From NCBI GenBank assembly GCA_013297865.1, contig JAAFIP010000002.1:310001-374000 (forward strand): a stretch of DNA of 64,000 bases, written 5' to 3'. The position numbers were made by a program, and so were the translations under genes. The stretch is from Polaromonas sp. (lineage in GTDB: Bacteria > Pseudomonadota > Gammaproteobacteria > Burkholderiales > Burkholderiaceae_C). The notes beneath the pieces were generated by a model. It had not been told where the DNA came from. It did not search any database and worked only from the letters and a program-made list of their open reading frames with translations. Shown here one piece after another: positions 8,518-17,559 of the stretch (its first letter is position 1; each line of letters starts with the position of its first letter).

Positions 8518-9492
8518 ATGAAAAAACTATGGATGTCCCTCGCCACCGCTGCTGCCGCCCTGGCTGCAACCGCTACCTATGCACAAACCAAATGGGATTT
8601 GCCTACGGGTTACGCTGTAGGCAGCTTTCAGACGGAGAATGTGCAGCTGTTTGCCAACGATGTAGACAAGGCCACGGCCGGAAAACTCAAAATCACCCTT
8701 CATGCCAACGGCTCGCTCTATAAAGCTAACGAAATCAAGCGTGCGGTGCAAACGGGCCAAACCCCGGTGGGTGAGATCTTGCTGTCGGGTTCGGCCAATG
8801 AAAATGCTTTGTTTGGCGTGGATTCGGTCCCATTTTTGGCAACCAACTATGCCCAGGCACGCAAGCTGTATACGGTGTCACGGCCTGCGCTGGAAAAGCT
8901 GCTGGCCAGCCAGGGCATGAAGCTGCTGTTCTCAGTGCCATGGCCCGGTCAGTCGCTGTATTCGGTGAAGGAAATCAAAGGCCCGGACGATTTGAAAGGC
9001 ACCAAAATGCGTGCCTATAACCCGGCCACCACGCGTATTGCGCAAATGCTCAAGGCCCAGCCCACCACCATCCAGTTGGCCGAGCTGGGGCAAGCACTGG
9101 CCACAGGCACGGTAGAGAACTTTCTCACCTCCAGTGCCAGTGGCGTAGAAAACAAACTGTTCGAGCAAACCAAATTTTTCTATCCTGTCAATGCCTGGCT
9201 GCCACGCAACGCCACCATCGTCAGCCAGAAAGCCTTTGACGCACTGGACAAACCCACGCAGGATGCCGTGCTGAAAGCCGCAGCAGCAGCCGAGGCACGG
9301 GGCTGGGCGATCAGCGAGCAAAAAGACAGTGATTTCATCAAGGAGCTGGGTGCCAAAGGCATGAAAATTGCACCGCCCAGCGAAGCGCTGCGCAAAGAAC
9401 TGCTTGCCATCGGCGAGGCCATGACCGGCGACTGGCTGAAAACTGCGGGTGCTGAAGGCCAAAGCATCGTAGACAGCTTCCGCAAGCCGTAA
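8518..9492 (+). CDS. TRAP transporter substrate-binding protein (DctP family), right system
   Basis: A 324-residue DctP-type periplasmic binding protein with a signal peptide ending at ...ATATYAQ. The ATG at 8518 follows GGAGAAG at ideal spacing, so the upstream in-frame ATG at 8506 is rejected. It shares the TKWDLPxxY start of the mature chain, the GKLKIT-HANxSLxK block and the Arg-containing KMRAYNPATTR segment with the left-hand DctP, marking them as paralogues. The genes before and after it suggest a carboxylate such as D-glutamate or 5-oxoproline as ligand; this is inference. Confidence 0.9.
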   Translation: MKKLWMSLATAAAALAATATYAQTKWDLPTGYAVGSFQTENVQLFANDVDKATAGKLKITLHANGSLYKANEIKRAVQTGQTPVGEILLSGSANENALFGVDSVPFLATNYAQARKLYTVSRPALEKLLASQGMKLLFSVPWPGQSLYSVKEIKGPDDLKGTKMRAYNPATTRIAQMLKAQPTTIQLAELGQALATGTVENFLTSSASGVENKLFEQTKFFYPVNAWLPRNATIVSQKAFDALDKPTQDAVLKAAAAAEARGWAISEQKDSDFIKELGAKGMKIAPPSEALRKELLAIGEAMTGDWLKTAGAEGQSIVDSFRKP

Positions 9493-9515
9493 TTTGCATG
9501 CAATAGGGTGCAAGC

Positions 9516-9555
9516 CCTCTGAAATATCGCGGGAGCAGCTATCAAATGCATAGCT
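9516..9555 (+). repeat. Dispersed element, copy 2 (between dctP and dctQ of the right TRAP system)
   Basis: Plus-oriented copy. The left part is degenerate, while GAAATATCGCGGGAGCAGCTAT is intact and is followed by a perfect small hairpin, AGCTAT-caaatgc-ATAGCT. It fills most of the ~107-base gap between two operon genes. An in-frame ATG at 9546 inside the hairpin could extend the next protein, but the start at 9600 has a better context. Confidence 0.8.
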
Positions 9556-9599
9556 GTTTTCACCCTGACACCATCTGCCCTGTTGGATTGGAGCGCGCC

Positions 9600-10115
9600 A
9601 TGGCCAGCGTATTGGACAAGTTCTACCGTTTTTTGATGCTGCTGTCGTGCCTGTCCATGGTGTGCGCATTTGCCGCCATCATGCTGGGCGTGGTGGCGCG
9701 TGAGTTTCACTGGGACATTCAGGGACTGGATGCGTATGCGGGCTATGCCATCGCGGCCACGCTGTTTCTTGCGCTGCCTGGCACATTGCGGCACGGCGAC
9801 CATATTCGCGTCACGCTGGTCATGCAGCGGCTATCGCCGCGTGCGCAAAACCTGCTGGAGTACTGGTGCCTGGGTGCAGCCAGCGCGCTAAGCGTCTACC
9901 TGGCCTGGTTTGCGTGCCGTCTGGTATGGGTGTCGTACTCCACGCACGATGTATCGCCTTCGGCCGACGCCTCGCCGCTGTGGATACCGCAATTGGCCAT
10001 GGCTTTGGGCTGCATAGGGTTTGCCGTGTCGTTTGTGCATGCATTGTGGGCGCGCTGGACAGGGCAGGCATTTTTCGATATCCCTGCAGAAGGCGATCTG
10101 GCCAAGACTGAGTAA
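9600..10115 (+). CDS. TRAP transporter small permease (DctQ family), right system
   Basis: A 171-residue DctQ small permease with four hydrophobic segments and the typical LRHGDHIRVTLVMQRL motif near residue 62. The ATG at 9600 lies about ten bases after GGAG and gives a normal DctQ N-terminus. The ATG at 9546 would add 18 residues encoded partly by the dispersed element. The last gene section is followed after 43 bases by the large permease. The C-terminal region is shorter than in the left-hand paralogue. Confidence 0.87.
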   Translation: MASVLDKFYRFLMLLSCLSMVCAFAAIMLGVVAREFHWDIQGLDAYAGYAIAATLFLALPGTLRHGDHIRVTLVMQRLSPRAQNLLEYWCLGAASALSVYLAWFACRLVWVSYSTHDVSPSADASPLWIPQLAMALGCIGFAVSFVHALWARWTGQAFFDIPAEGDLAKTE

Positions 10116-10158
10116 ACCGTTTACTGCAATAACCACCAGAACACCAAGAAACACCATT

Positions 10159-11454
10159 ATGGAAATACTGATTACCCTGCTGTTGATCGTGCTGCTGTTT
10201 GCCGTGTTGGGTTCGGGGGCCTGGATCGGCATGTCACTGCTCGGTGTGGCCCTGATGGCTATGCAGTTGTTTACTTCGCGCCCGGTGGGCGACAGCATGG
10301 TGCTGACGGTTTGGGGCTCTACCTCCAGCTGGACGCTCACCGCACTGCCATTGTTCTTGTGGATGGGTGAAATCCTGTTTCGCAGCAAACTTTCGGAAGA
10401 CATGTTCAAGGGCCTGGCCCCTTGGCTCAACCGGCTGCCAGGCCGTCTGCTGCATGTCAATGTGATTGGCTGCACCATTTTTGCGGCGGTGTCTGGCTCA
10501 TCCGCGGCGACCTGCGCCACCATTGGCAAGATCACCTTGCCAGAGCTGAAAAAACGCGGCTACCCGGACGATATCGCCATTGGCACCCTGGCAGGTGCGG
10601 GCACTTTAGGACTCTTGATTCCACCGTCCATCATCATGATTGTGTACGGCGTGGCGGCCAATGTGTCGATTGCCAAGCTGTTCATTGCAGGAGTGATCCC
10701 TGGCCTGCTGCTGGCAAGCCTGTTCATGGGGTATATCGTGGTGTGGGCTTTGCTCAATCCCGAAAAAGTACCTGCGGCCGATACAGGCATGGGTTTGCTG
10801 CAGAAAATCTACGCCTCGCGCCACCTGATTCCAGTGGTGTCCTTGATCGGCGTTGTGCTGGGCTCTATCTACTCAGGCATCGCCACGGCCACGGAGGCTG
10901 CTGCGCTAGGGGTGGCAGGCGCGCTCCTGTTGGCCAAAATAGAAGGCTCGCTGGATTGGGCAAAGTTCAAACAAGGCCTGGTGGCCGCCTGCCGTGTGTA
11001 TTGCATGATTGGCCTGATTCTGGCGGGCGCGGCTTTTCTGACCTTGGCGATGGGCTTTATTGGGCTGCCCCGCCACCTGGCCGAGTTTATTGGCAGCTTG
11101 CAGCTGTCGCCCTTTGGCTTGATCCTGTTGCTGACCGGCTTCTTTATCGTGCTGGGCTGTTTTCTGGATGGCATCAGCATGGTCGTGCTGACCATGGCGG
11201 TGCTGCTGCCCACCGTGCAGGCCGCGGGCCTGGATTTGATCTGGTTTGGCATCTTCATCGTTTTGGTGGTCGAGATGGCGCAAATCACCCCGCCGGTAGG
11301 TTTCAACCTGTTTGTGATCCAGGGCTTGACCAAAAAAGAAATCACCTACATCGCGCGCACTGCTTTCCCGCTGTTTGTGCTGATGCTGCTGGCAGTGCTG
11401 GGTACGTATTTTTTCCAGGATATTGTGCTGTGGCTACCGCGCCAGATGACCTGA
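10159..11454 (+). CDS. TRAP transporter large permease (DctM family), right system
   Basis: A 431-residue DctM large permease, paralogous to the left-hand protein. The same blocks are present: TALPLFLWMGEILFRSKLSE, FAAVSGSSAATCATIGK and GCFLDGISMVVLTMAVLLP. The ATG at 10159 begins the conserved N-terminal membrane helix (MEILITLLLIVLL); the frame is open further upstream but overlaps dctQ. It is followed by the oxoprolinase gene after 72 bases, consistent with co-transcription. Confidence 0.92.
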   Translation: MEILITLLLIVLLFAVLGSGAWIGMSLLGVALMAMQLFTSRPVGDSMVLTVWGSTSSWTLTALPLFLWMGEILFRSKLSEDMFKGLAPWLNRLPGRLLHVNVIGCTIFAAVSGSSAATCATIGKITLPELKKRGYPDDIAIGTLAGAGTLGLLIPPSIIMIVYGVAANVSIAKLFIAGVIPGLLLASLFMGYIVVWALLNPEKVPAADTGMGLLQKIYASRHLIPVVSLIGVVLGSIYSGIATATEAAALGVAGALLLAKIEGSLDWAKFKQGLVAACRVYCMIGLILAGAAFLTLAMGFIGLPRHLAEFIGSLQLSPFGLILLLTGFFIVLGCFLDGISMVVLTMAVLLPTVQAAGLDLIWFGIFIVLVVEMAQITPPVGFNLFVIQGLTKKEITYIARTAFPLFVLMLLAVLGTYFFQDIVLWLPRQMT

Positions 11455-11526
11455 GTTTTCCCGCCTTGGAGGCGCACCCTGCAACTCTGCGCCCTCACAG
11501 TCTCACTTCCACGCAATAATCACGCT

Positions 11527-14500
11527 ATGAGTTCTTCACAAGTCATTTCTCCCCGCTGGCAGTTCTGGATAGACCGTGGCGGCACTTTTACCGATGTGGT
11601 GGGCAAGCGGCCCGACGGCACGCTGGTCACACACAAGCTGCTGAGCGAAAACCCCGAGCATTACCCCGACGCTGCGGTGGCGGGCATTCGCCATCTGCTG
11701 GGCCTGAAACCAGGCGAGGCGGTGACGCCTGAGCTGGTAGAGTGTGTGAAGATGGGCACCACAGTGGCTACCAATGCGCTGCTGGAGCGCAAAGGTGAGC
11801 CTACGCTGCTGGTCACCACGCTGGGGTTTCGCGATGCCCTGCGCATTGCCTACCAGAACCGCCCCCGCCTGTTTGACCGCCATATCGTGCTGCCTGAGCT
11901 GCTGTACAGCGCCGTGGTTGAGGCGCAGGAGCGCATGGCCGCTGATGGTGAAGTGATCCAGCCCTTGAACGAGGTGCTATTAAAAACAGAGCTGCTCGCG
12001 CGATATTCCACTGGGCTGCGCTCGGTTGCGATAGTATTTTTGCATGGCTACCGCTACATCCAGCACGAACTGGCAGCCGAGCGCATAGCGCGCGAAGTGG
12101 GCTTTACGCAAATCAGCGTGAGCCATAAAACCAGCCCGATGATGAAGCTGGTGAGCCGTGGCGACACCACGGTGGTGGATGCTTATCTGTCGCCCATTTT
12201 GCGCCGCTATGTGCAGCAGGTGGCAAGTGAAATGCCTGGTGTGAAAGTATTTTTCATGCAGTCGTCTGGTGGGCTGACTGATGCCCAGGCTTTCCAGGGT
12301 AAAGACGCCATTTTGAGCGGTCCCGCAGGCGGTATTGTGGGTATGGCACGGACGGCGCAGCTGGCCTTTGGGGATGCTTCGGCGCAGCAGGGTGGCGTCA
12401 AGGTGATTGGCTTTGACATGGGCGGCACGTCCACCGATGTGAGCCATTTCGCAGGCGAATTTGAGCGCGAGTTTGAAACCCAGGTCGCCGGAGTGCGCAT
12501 GCGCGCGCCGATGATGAGCATCCACACCGTAGCGGCGGGTGGTGGCTCGATACTGGAATTTGACGGTTCGCGTTTTCGCGTGGGCCCTCAGAGTGCGGGT
12601 GCCAACCCCGGCCCTGCCTGCTACCGCCGTGGTGGCCCATTGGCCGTGACGGATGCCAACGTGATTCTGGGCAAGGTGCAGCCGCGCTACTTTCCCAAGG
12701 TGTTCGGCCCCAAGGCAGACGAAGCACTGAGCTACGAGGCCACGCTGGAGAAATTCAAGGACATGGCGGCCCGGGTAGGTCAAGGCAAAGAAGTTCAGCC
12801 CGAGGTGGTGGCCGAAGGCTTCATCCACATCGCTGTGCAGCAAATGGCCAATGCCATCAAGAAAATATCGGTGGCGCGCGGCTACGATGTGACGCGCTAT
12901 ACCCTGCAATGTTTTGGTGGCGCCGGTGGCCAACACGCCTGCCTGGTAGCGGACGCATTGGGCATGACGCGGGTGTTGGTGCACCCGTTGGCAGGAGTGC
13001 TCAGCGCCTACGGCATGGGCCTGGCTGACCAAAACGTGATTCGCGAGCAAGCGGTAGAAGTGCGCCTGAGTACACCAGCCTTGGACGGTGTGCGCAACAC
13101 CTTGGCCACGCTGGCAGACGCTGCCCGCGCTGAGCTGGAGCGCCAACAGGTTGCCCAGGGCGCAGTGACGGTGCACCAGCGGGTGCACGTCAAGTACGAA
13201 GGCACGGATACTGCGCTGATCGTGCCAATGGGTGATCTGGGCAGCATTGAAGCGGCCTTTGAGCGCGCCTACCAGCAGCGCTTTGCCTTTTTGATGCAAG
13301 GCAAGGCCATGGTGGTCGAGGCGGTATCGGTGGAGGCGATAGTGCAGGGTGACGCACCTGACGAGCCGCGCCACACACTGCATGCGCCGCGCGCCGTGCC
13401 CCTGCGCGAGAGTGTGCGCATGTACTCTGGCGGGCAGTGGCATGACGCTGCCCTGGTGGTGCGCAGCGACATGCGTGCTGGCGATGTGGTGCCAGGCCCC
13501 GCCATCATTGCCGAGCAGAATGCCACCACGGTGGTAGAGCCCGGCTGGGAGGCCCATTTGACGGCATTGGACCATCTGGTGTTGGAGCGGCGCACGCAGC
13601 GGGCTGTGCAATATGCCGTAGGCACCACGGCAGACCCGGTGCTGCTGGAAGTGTTCAACAACCTGTTCATGAACATCGCCGAGCAGATGGGCCTGCAGCT
13701 GCAGAACACCGCTTACTCGGTCAACATCAAGGAGCGCCTGGACTTCAGCTGCGCGCTGTTTGACACGCAAGGCAATTTGATCGCCAATGCGCCCCACATG
13801 CCTGTGCACCTCGGGTCCATGGGCGAGAGCATCAAAACCGTCATCCGCGAGAACGCGGCCACCATGCAGCCGGGCAATGTGTATGCACTCAACGACCCCT
13901 ACCACGGCGGCACGCACCTGCCCGATGTGACGGTGATCACCCCCGTGTATTTGGGCGACAAGCCGGTGTTCTACGTCGGCTCACGCGGCCACCAGGCAGA
14001 CATTGGCGGCACTACGCCCGGCTCCATGCCGCCGTTTTCGACCCGCATTGAAGAAGAGGGCGTACAGATCAACAACTTCCTTTTGGTCGAGCGCGGGGTG
14101 CTGCGTGAGGCCGAGATGGTGGCCCTGCTGGAAAGTGGTGAATACCCCAGCCGCAACCCTTACCAGAACATGGCGGATCTGAAAGCGCAGATCGCTGCCA
14201 ACGAAAAAGGCGTGCAGGAGCTGCGCAAGATGGTGGACACCTTTGGCCTTGATGTCGTGCAGGCCTATATGCGCCATGTGCAGGACAATGCCGAAGAGTC
14301 CGTGCGCCGCGTCATCACGCGCCTGAAAGATGGCCAGTTCACTCTGCCGCTGGACAACGGCGCGCAGATCAAGGTGGCCATCCGCGTCAATGCTGCCGAG
14401 CGCACCGCAGAGATCGACTTTACCGGCACCTCGCCGCAGTTGACGAATAACTTCAACGCCCCTACGGCCGTGTGCATGGCTGCCGTGTTGTATGTGTTTC

Positions 14501-15198
14501 GCACTCTGGTGGATGACGATATTCCACTCAATGCAGGCTGCCTCAAGCCTTTGAAGGTCATCATTCCTGCTGGCAGCATGCTCAACCCCCACCCACCTGC
14601 GTCGGTGGTGGCGGGCAATGTAGAAACCTCTACCTGTATCACCAATTGCCTGTATGGTGCGCTGGGCTTGATGGCGGGCGGCCAGCCCACGATGAACAAC
14701 TTCACCTTTGGCAATGCCACGCACCAGTACTACGAAACCATCTCGGGTGGCAGCGGTGCGGGGGGTGAGCTGGACGCCCAGGGCCGTGTGGTTAGCGGCT
14801 TCAACGGCACCTCGGTAGTGCAGGCCCACATGACCAACTCGCGCATGACTGACCCTGAAGTGCTGGAGTTCCGCTTTCCGGTGCGGCTGGAAAGCTACGA
14901 AATACGCCAGGGCTCCGGCGGCGTGGGCCGGTTTACCGGCGGCAACGGGGGTGTGCGGCGGGTGAAGTTTCTGCAGCCGATGACGGCCAGCATTTTGAGC
15001 AATGGCCGTGTGCATCCTGCGTTTGGTATGGCGGGCGGCGCAGCGGGCTTGCCGGGTATCAACCGCATCGTGCGCGTGGATGGCAGTGTGCAGACGCTGG
15101 AGCATATTGGCCAGGCGCAGATGCAGGCGGGTGATGTGTTTGAAATCCACACGCCCGGCGGCGGCGGCTTTGGGGCTAGCCCATCGTCGCCTCAGTAA
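11527..15198 (+). CDS. 5-oxoprolinase / hydantoinase, fused HyuA-HyuB type
   Basis: A 1223-residue cytoplasmic enzyme with both halves of the ATP-dependent hydantoinase/oxoprolinase family in one chain. The N-terminal HyuA part contains the phosphate-binding motif [13 protein letters not shown] at residues 13-25 and the second one, [15 protein letters not shown], near 297. The HyuB part starts near 693 with [19 protein letters not shown]. Length and architecture match eukaryote-type 5-oxoprolinase, which opens 5-oxoproline to glutamate with ATP, but N-methylhydantoinases share the folds. As last gene after a DUF1445 cyclase-like gene and a TRAP transporter it fits an oxoproline-to-glutamate step. 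A segment near residue 150 matches the dispersed element without changing protein length. Confidence 0.88.
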   Translation: MSSSQVISPRWQFWIDRGGTFTDVVGKRPDGTLVTHKLLSENPEHYPDAAVAGIRHLLGLKPGEAVTPELVECVKMGTTVATNALLERKGEPTLLVTTLGFRDALRIAYQNRPRLFDRHIVLPELLYSAVVEAQERMAADGEVIQPLNEVLLKTELLARYSTGLRSVAIVFLHGYRYIQHELAAERIAREVGFTQISVSHKTSPMMKLVSRGDTTVVDAYLSPILRRYVQQVASEMPGVKVFFMQSSGGLTDAQAFQGKDAILSGPAGGIVGMARTAQLAFGDASAQQGGVKVIGFDMGGTSTDVSHFAGEFEREFETQVAGVRMRAPMMSIHTVAAGGGSILEFDGSRFRVGPQSAGANPGPACYRRGGPLAVTDANVILGKVQPRYFPKVFGPKADEALSYEATLEKFKDMAARVGQGKEVQPEVVAEGFIHIAVQQMANAIKKISVARGYDVTRYTLQCFGGAGGQHACLVADALGMTRVLVHPLAGVLSAYGMGLADQNVIREQAVEVRLSTPALDGVRNTLATLADAARAELERQQVAQGAVTVHQRVHVKYEGTDTALIVPMGDLGSIEAAFERAYQQRFAFLMQGKAMVVEAVSVEAIVQGDAPDEPRHTLHAPRAVPLRESVRMYSGGQWHDAALVVRSDMRAGDVVPGPAIIAEQNATTVVEPGWEAHLTALDHLVLERRTQRAVQYAVGTTADPVLLEVFNNLFMNIAEQMGLQLQNTAYSVNIKERLDFSCALFDTQGNLIANAPHMPVHLGSMGESIKTVIRENAATMQPGNVYALNDPYHGGTHLPDVTVITPVYLGDKPVFYVGSRGHQADIGGTTPGSMPPFSTRIEEEGVQINNFLLVERGVLREAEMVALLESGEYPSRNPYQNMADLKAQIAANEKGVQELRKMVDTFGLDVVQAYMRHVQDNAEESVRRVITRLKDGQFTLPLDNGAQIKVAIRVNAAERTAEIDFTGTSPQLTNNFNAPTAVCMAAVLYVFRTLVDDDIPLNAGCLKPLKVIIPAGSMLNPHPPASVVAGNVETSTCITNCLYGALGLMAGGQPTMNNFTFGNATHQYYETISGGSGAGGELDAQGRVVSGFNGTSVVQAHMTNSRMTDPEVLEFRFPVRLESYEIRQGSGGVGRFTGGNGGVRRVKFLQPMTASILSNGRVHPAFGMAGGAAGLPGINRIVRVDGSVQTLEHIGQAQMQAGDVFEIHTPGGGGFGASPSSPQ
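11976..12024 (-). repeat. Element-like segment inside the oxoprolinase gene (copy 3, diverged)
   Basis: Starts GCTATTAAAAACAG and continues GCTGCTCGCGCGATATTCC then ACTGGGCTGCGCTC, matching the reverse-oriented dispersed element along nearly its full length with only scattered differences. It lies in frame in the HyuA part. The encoded stretch ([16 protein letters not shown]) fits the normal family length, so this looks like sequence replacement or chance convergence rather than a clean insertion. Confidence 0.5.
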
Positions 15199-15262
15199 CT
15201 GCTGACACTGTGCAGCCACTGCACATTTACCAGACTCGCCAGCTTTCGGTTTGAAGCACGCA

Positions 15263-15288
15263 TAAAAAAAGCCCGGCGAACCGGGCTT
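15263..15288 (-). terminator. Rho-independent terminator of the comEA-like gene
   Basis: Perfect six-base stem GCCCGG with a four-base loop (CGAA on the plus strand), followed on the minus strand by seven T residues. It lies 26 bases after the stop of the comEA-like gene. On the plus strand the stem is followed only by TTTG, so it is weaker for the oxoprolinase operon. Confidence 0.85.
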
Positions 15289-15313
15289 TGATATGGTGAG
15301 CGCGAAGAAGTGA

Positions 15314-16039
15314 TTACTTCTTGGCAGCGCTGGCGCCGTCTTTGGCAGCAGCCATTGGCTTGTCGCTGGCCTTGGCATCTTTCGCGGCTGGCTTGGCGTC
15401 TTTAGCGGCTTTAGCATCGGCTTTAGCTTTCTTGTCAGCTTCGGCCTTGGCTTTTTTCTCTTCGTCAGCTTTAGCTTTGGCATCAGCCTTGGCTTTCTTG
15501 TCGGCTTCAGCTTTGGCCTTGGCTTCTGCCTTGGGGTCAGCTTTGGCATCTGCAGCAGGCTTCACGTCCTTGGCAGCAGCAGCGGCGGGTGCAGCAGCAG
15601 CGGGCTTGGCGTCTTTGGCAGCGGTAGCGGCAGGTGCAGCAGCGGCGGCTGGCTTGGCGTCAGCAGCTTTGGCATCCTTGGCAGGTGCAGCAGCGGTAGC
15701 GGCGGCAGGCTTGCTGTCTTTAGCGTCCTTGGCAGCTGGCTTGTCGTCTTTCTTGGCAGGTGCTGCGGCTGCGCCTTTGTAGCCAGCGCCACCGACGGTC
15801 ATGCCTTCAGCAGAGAATTTGGCAGCGTTGGTCTCGCCAATGCCGTTCACGCGCTTGATCATGTCGTCCCAATCCTTGAACGGACCTTTTTTGCGCTCGT
15901 CCAGGATCTTGCCGGAAATGCCGGGGCCGATGCCTTTGATGGCATCCAGCTCAGCAGCGGTGGCTTTGTTCACGTCCACTGCAGCAAAGGCCATTGCCGC
16001 GTACAGCAAGGCAAACAAAACGAATAACTTTTTCAACAT
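15314..16039 (-). CDS. ComEA-like secreted helix-hairpin-helix protein with Lys/Ala-rich tail
   Basis: A 241-residue protein with a signal peptide (residues 1-19, ending AMAFA), then a ComEA-type helix-hairpin-helix DNA-binding domain (about 20-80) with VDVNKATAAELDAIKGIGPGISGKI and INGIGE-like repeats. The rest, about 150 residues, is low-complexity Ala/Lys/Asp/Glu (repeats such as KADAKAKAD and KAEADKKAK), resembling histone-H1-like tails. ComEA proteins bind incoming DNA in the periplasm during transformation; ordinary ones end soon after the HhH domain. AGGAG precedes the ATG and a terminator follows. It lies downstream of tolA but is separated by 216 bases. Confidence 0.83.
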   Translation of the reverse strand: MLKKLFVLFALLYAAMAFAAVDVNKATAAELDAIKGIGPGISGKILDERKKGPFKDWDDMIKRVNGIGETNAAKFSAEGMTVGGAGYKGAAAAPAKKDDKPAAKDAKDSKPAAATAAAPAKDAKAADAKPAAAAAPAATAAKDAKPAAAAPAAAAAKDVKPAADAKADPKAEAKAKAEADKKAKADAKAKADEEKKAKAEADKKAKADAKAAKDAKPAAKDAKASDKPMAAAKDGASAAKK

Positions 16040-16255
16040 GGCTAACTCCTAGGGATGATGAGATGGTTTTTTGTGGCTCAGAAAAATTCCAAGACCGCAA
16101 GACTATAACGGGGGTTTGGATAGGGACGTTGACCCGAGATGTTACAAGTTATTAGGCAAAACCCGTAGCGTAGCGCCGCTTAGTAAGCTAATTCGTGATG
16201 AATTAACGCTTTTAGACGTCAATAAAGTATGTTTTACGTCTTTTAGCGACTGGAC

Positions 16256-17098
16256 TCAGTCGTTGACGCGCCAATCCACAATGATGGGGCTGGGTACCCG
16301 GCCATCGGTATCACGCGGCATGACCTCGGTTTTTTCAAAGGCGCGCACCACCGCCTCGTCCCATTCGCGGTTGCCGCTGGACTTGACGATACGGGGTCGG
16401 CCCAAAATGGTGCCGTCAGGGGCAGCGCGCACTTCCACGCTGACCAGCGGATTGCCCGTGGTGGTGCCGGTGAATACCAAGTTGGGTTTAACTTTGGCTT
16501 TGACGCGGCCGCCATAGCCACTGGACGGGCCTGACGACTGCGCCGCAGTGCCGGGAGAATCCGGTGCGCCGCTGCCTGCCAGCCGGACAGAGCGGTTGAT
16601 CGCCTCCTGGCGGTCTTTCTCGCGTTGCGCTACTTCTTCGGCGGCCTGGCGCTGGGCTTCCTGTTTGGCTTCGCGCTGCAGGGCGGCGGTGTCTACTTTG
16701 GGCTTGACGGGCTCTGCAGGCTTTTTCTCAGGCGCTGCCTCGGGCGGCTTGTCTGGTGGTTTTTTGGGAACGGGCTTCTCGCGCTCCACGGCGATGTCGG
16801 GGGCTTTGGGCGGCGGCGGTGCGGGCTTCTCGACGGGGGGCGCGGGCTTGGGGGTGGGCTGGGGTTCGGGTGGCGTAGGCACGGGCACGGGCTCAGGCGC
16901 ACGTGGCGCGGCCTGCTGGGGCACGCTGGCCCACAGCTCGGCCTCGGCGGTGGTGGTGATGGTCTGGCGCTTCCAGTTGACGCCCCAGGTCAGCGCGGCC
17001 AGCAGCAGGATGTGGGCCAGCACGGCCAGGCTGAAAGCGCGCACCATGCCCGGCTGGGCAGGCGGGGCAAATTCGAAGCGGTCTGCAGTGCTGGGCAT
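16256..17098 (-). CDS. tolA: Tol-Pal system protein TolA
   Basis: A 280-residue TolA. One N-terminal membrane helix (about 20-42) is followed by a Pro-rich segment (60-130), a charged helical region (KQEAQRQAAEEVAQREKDRQ, about 145-170) and a C-terminal TonB/TolA-like domain with VSVEVRAAPDGTILG and WDEAVVRAFEKTE. TolA links the TolQR motor in the inner membrane to TolB-Pal at the outer membrane during envelope constriction. It is the last gene of tolQ-tolR-tolA; tolB and pal, which usually follow, are not in this window. Confidence 0.9.
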   Translation of the reverse strand: MPSTADRFEFAPPAQPGMVRAFSLAVLAHILLLAALTWGVNWKRQTITTTAEAELWASVPQQAAPRAPEPVPVPTPPEPQPTPKPAPPVEKPAPPPPKAPDIAVEREKPVPKKPPDKPPEAAPEKKPAEPVKPKVDTAALQREAKQEAQRQAAEEVAQREKDRQEAINRSVRLAGSGAPDSPGTAAQSSGPSSGYGGRVKAKVKPNLVFTGTTTGNPLVSVEVRAAPDGTILGRPRIVKSSGNREWDEAVVRAFEKTEVMPRDTDGRVPSPIIVDWRVND

Positions 17099-17109
17099 GG
17101 CGGCGGGGT

Positions 17110-17538
17110 CTATTTGGCAAGCTGCACTGACAGACCCACGCGTGCGATGCCAGCGCGCTGCAGCCTGTCCATCACGGCTACCACGGTTTCGTACTTGACG
17201 GCTTTGTCGGCGCTGATGACCACGGCGGTATTGACATTGCTGCCCTGCATTTTTTTCACCTGAGGTGCTATGGAAGCCATAGCTGCCCTCGCGGTAATTT
17301 CCTGGGCTGGGCCGCTCCTGATCTCCAAAGAGTCATCTTTCTGGATGACGATCTGGATCACTGCGTCGGGCTGTTTGGCGGCTTTGCCCACGCTGGGCAG
17401 GTCGATCATGCTGGGCGTGATCAGCGGTGCGGTGACCATGAAGATGATCAAGAGCACCAGCATCACGTCAATGAAGGGCACCATATTGATCTCGTTGATG
17501 GTGCGGCGGCCGCGGCCTCGGGACATCATGGCGGGCAT
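17110..17538 (-). CDS. tolR: Tol-Pal system protein TolR (ExbD family)
   Basis: A 142-residue ExbD/TolR protein with a single membrane helix carrying the essential aspartate in NMVPFIDVMLVLLIIFMV (Asp24), followed by a periplasmic domain. Strong ribosome-binding site AGGAGA before the ATG at 17538. It works with TolQ as a proton-driven motor. Gene order and the 21-base gap after tolQ and 11-base gap before tolA identify TolR rather than an ExbD of iron uptake. Confidence 0.93.
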   Translation of the reverse strand: MPAMMSRGRGRRTINEINMVPFIDVMLVLLIIFMVTAPLITPSMIDLPSVGKAAKQPDAVIQIVIQKDDSLEIRSGPAQEITARAAMASIAPQVKKMQGSNVNTAVVISADKAVKYETVVAVMDRLQRAGIARVGLSVQLAK

Positions 17539-17559
17539 GGCGTATCTCCTGGTGGCGCG

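Noticed and set aside
9546-9599. Upstream start for the right-hand DctQ inside the repeat hairpin
   Set aside because: Would add 18 residues unlike any DctQ; the ATG at 9600 has a better-placed GGAG.
11980-13917. 645-codon minus-strand frame inside the oxoprolinase gene
   Set aside because: His/Ala/Gln-rich shadow translation with no domain pattern; the plus-strand protein is clearly real.
16040-16255. Inverted AGACGT...ACGTCT as tolA terminator
   Set aside because: On the minus strand the arm is followed by A residues rather than T residues, so it cannot terminate tolA.
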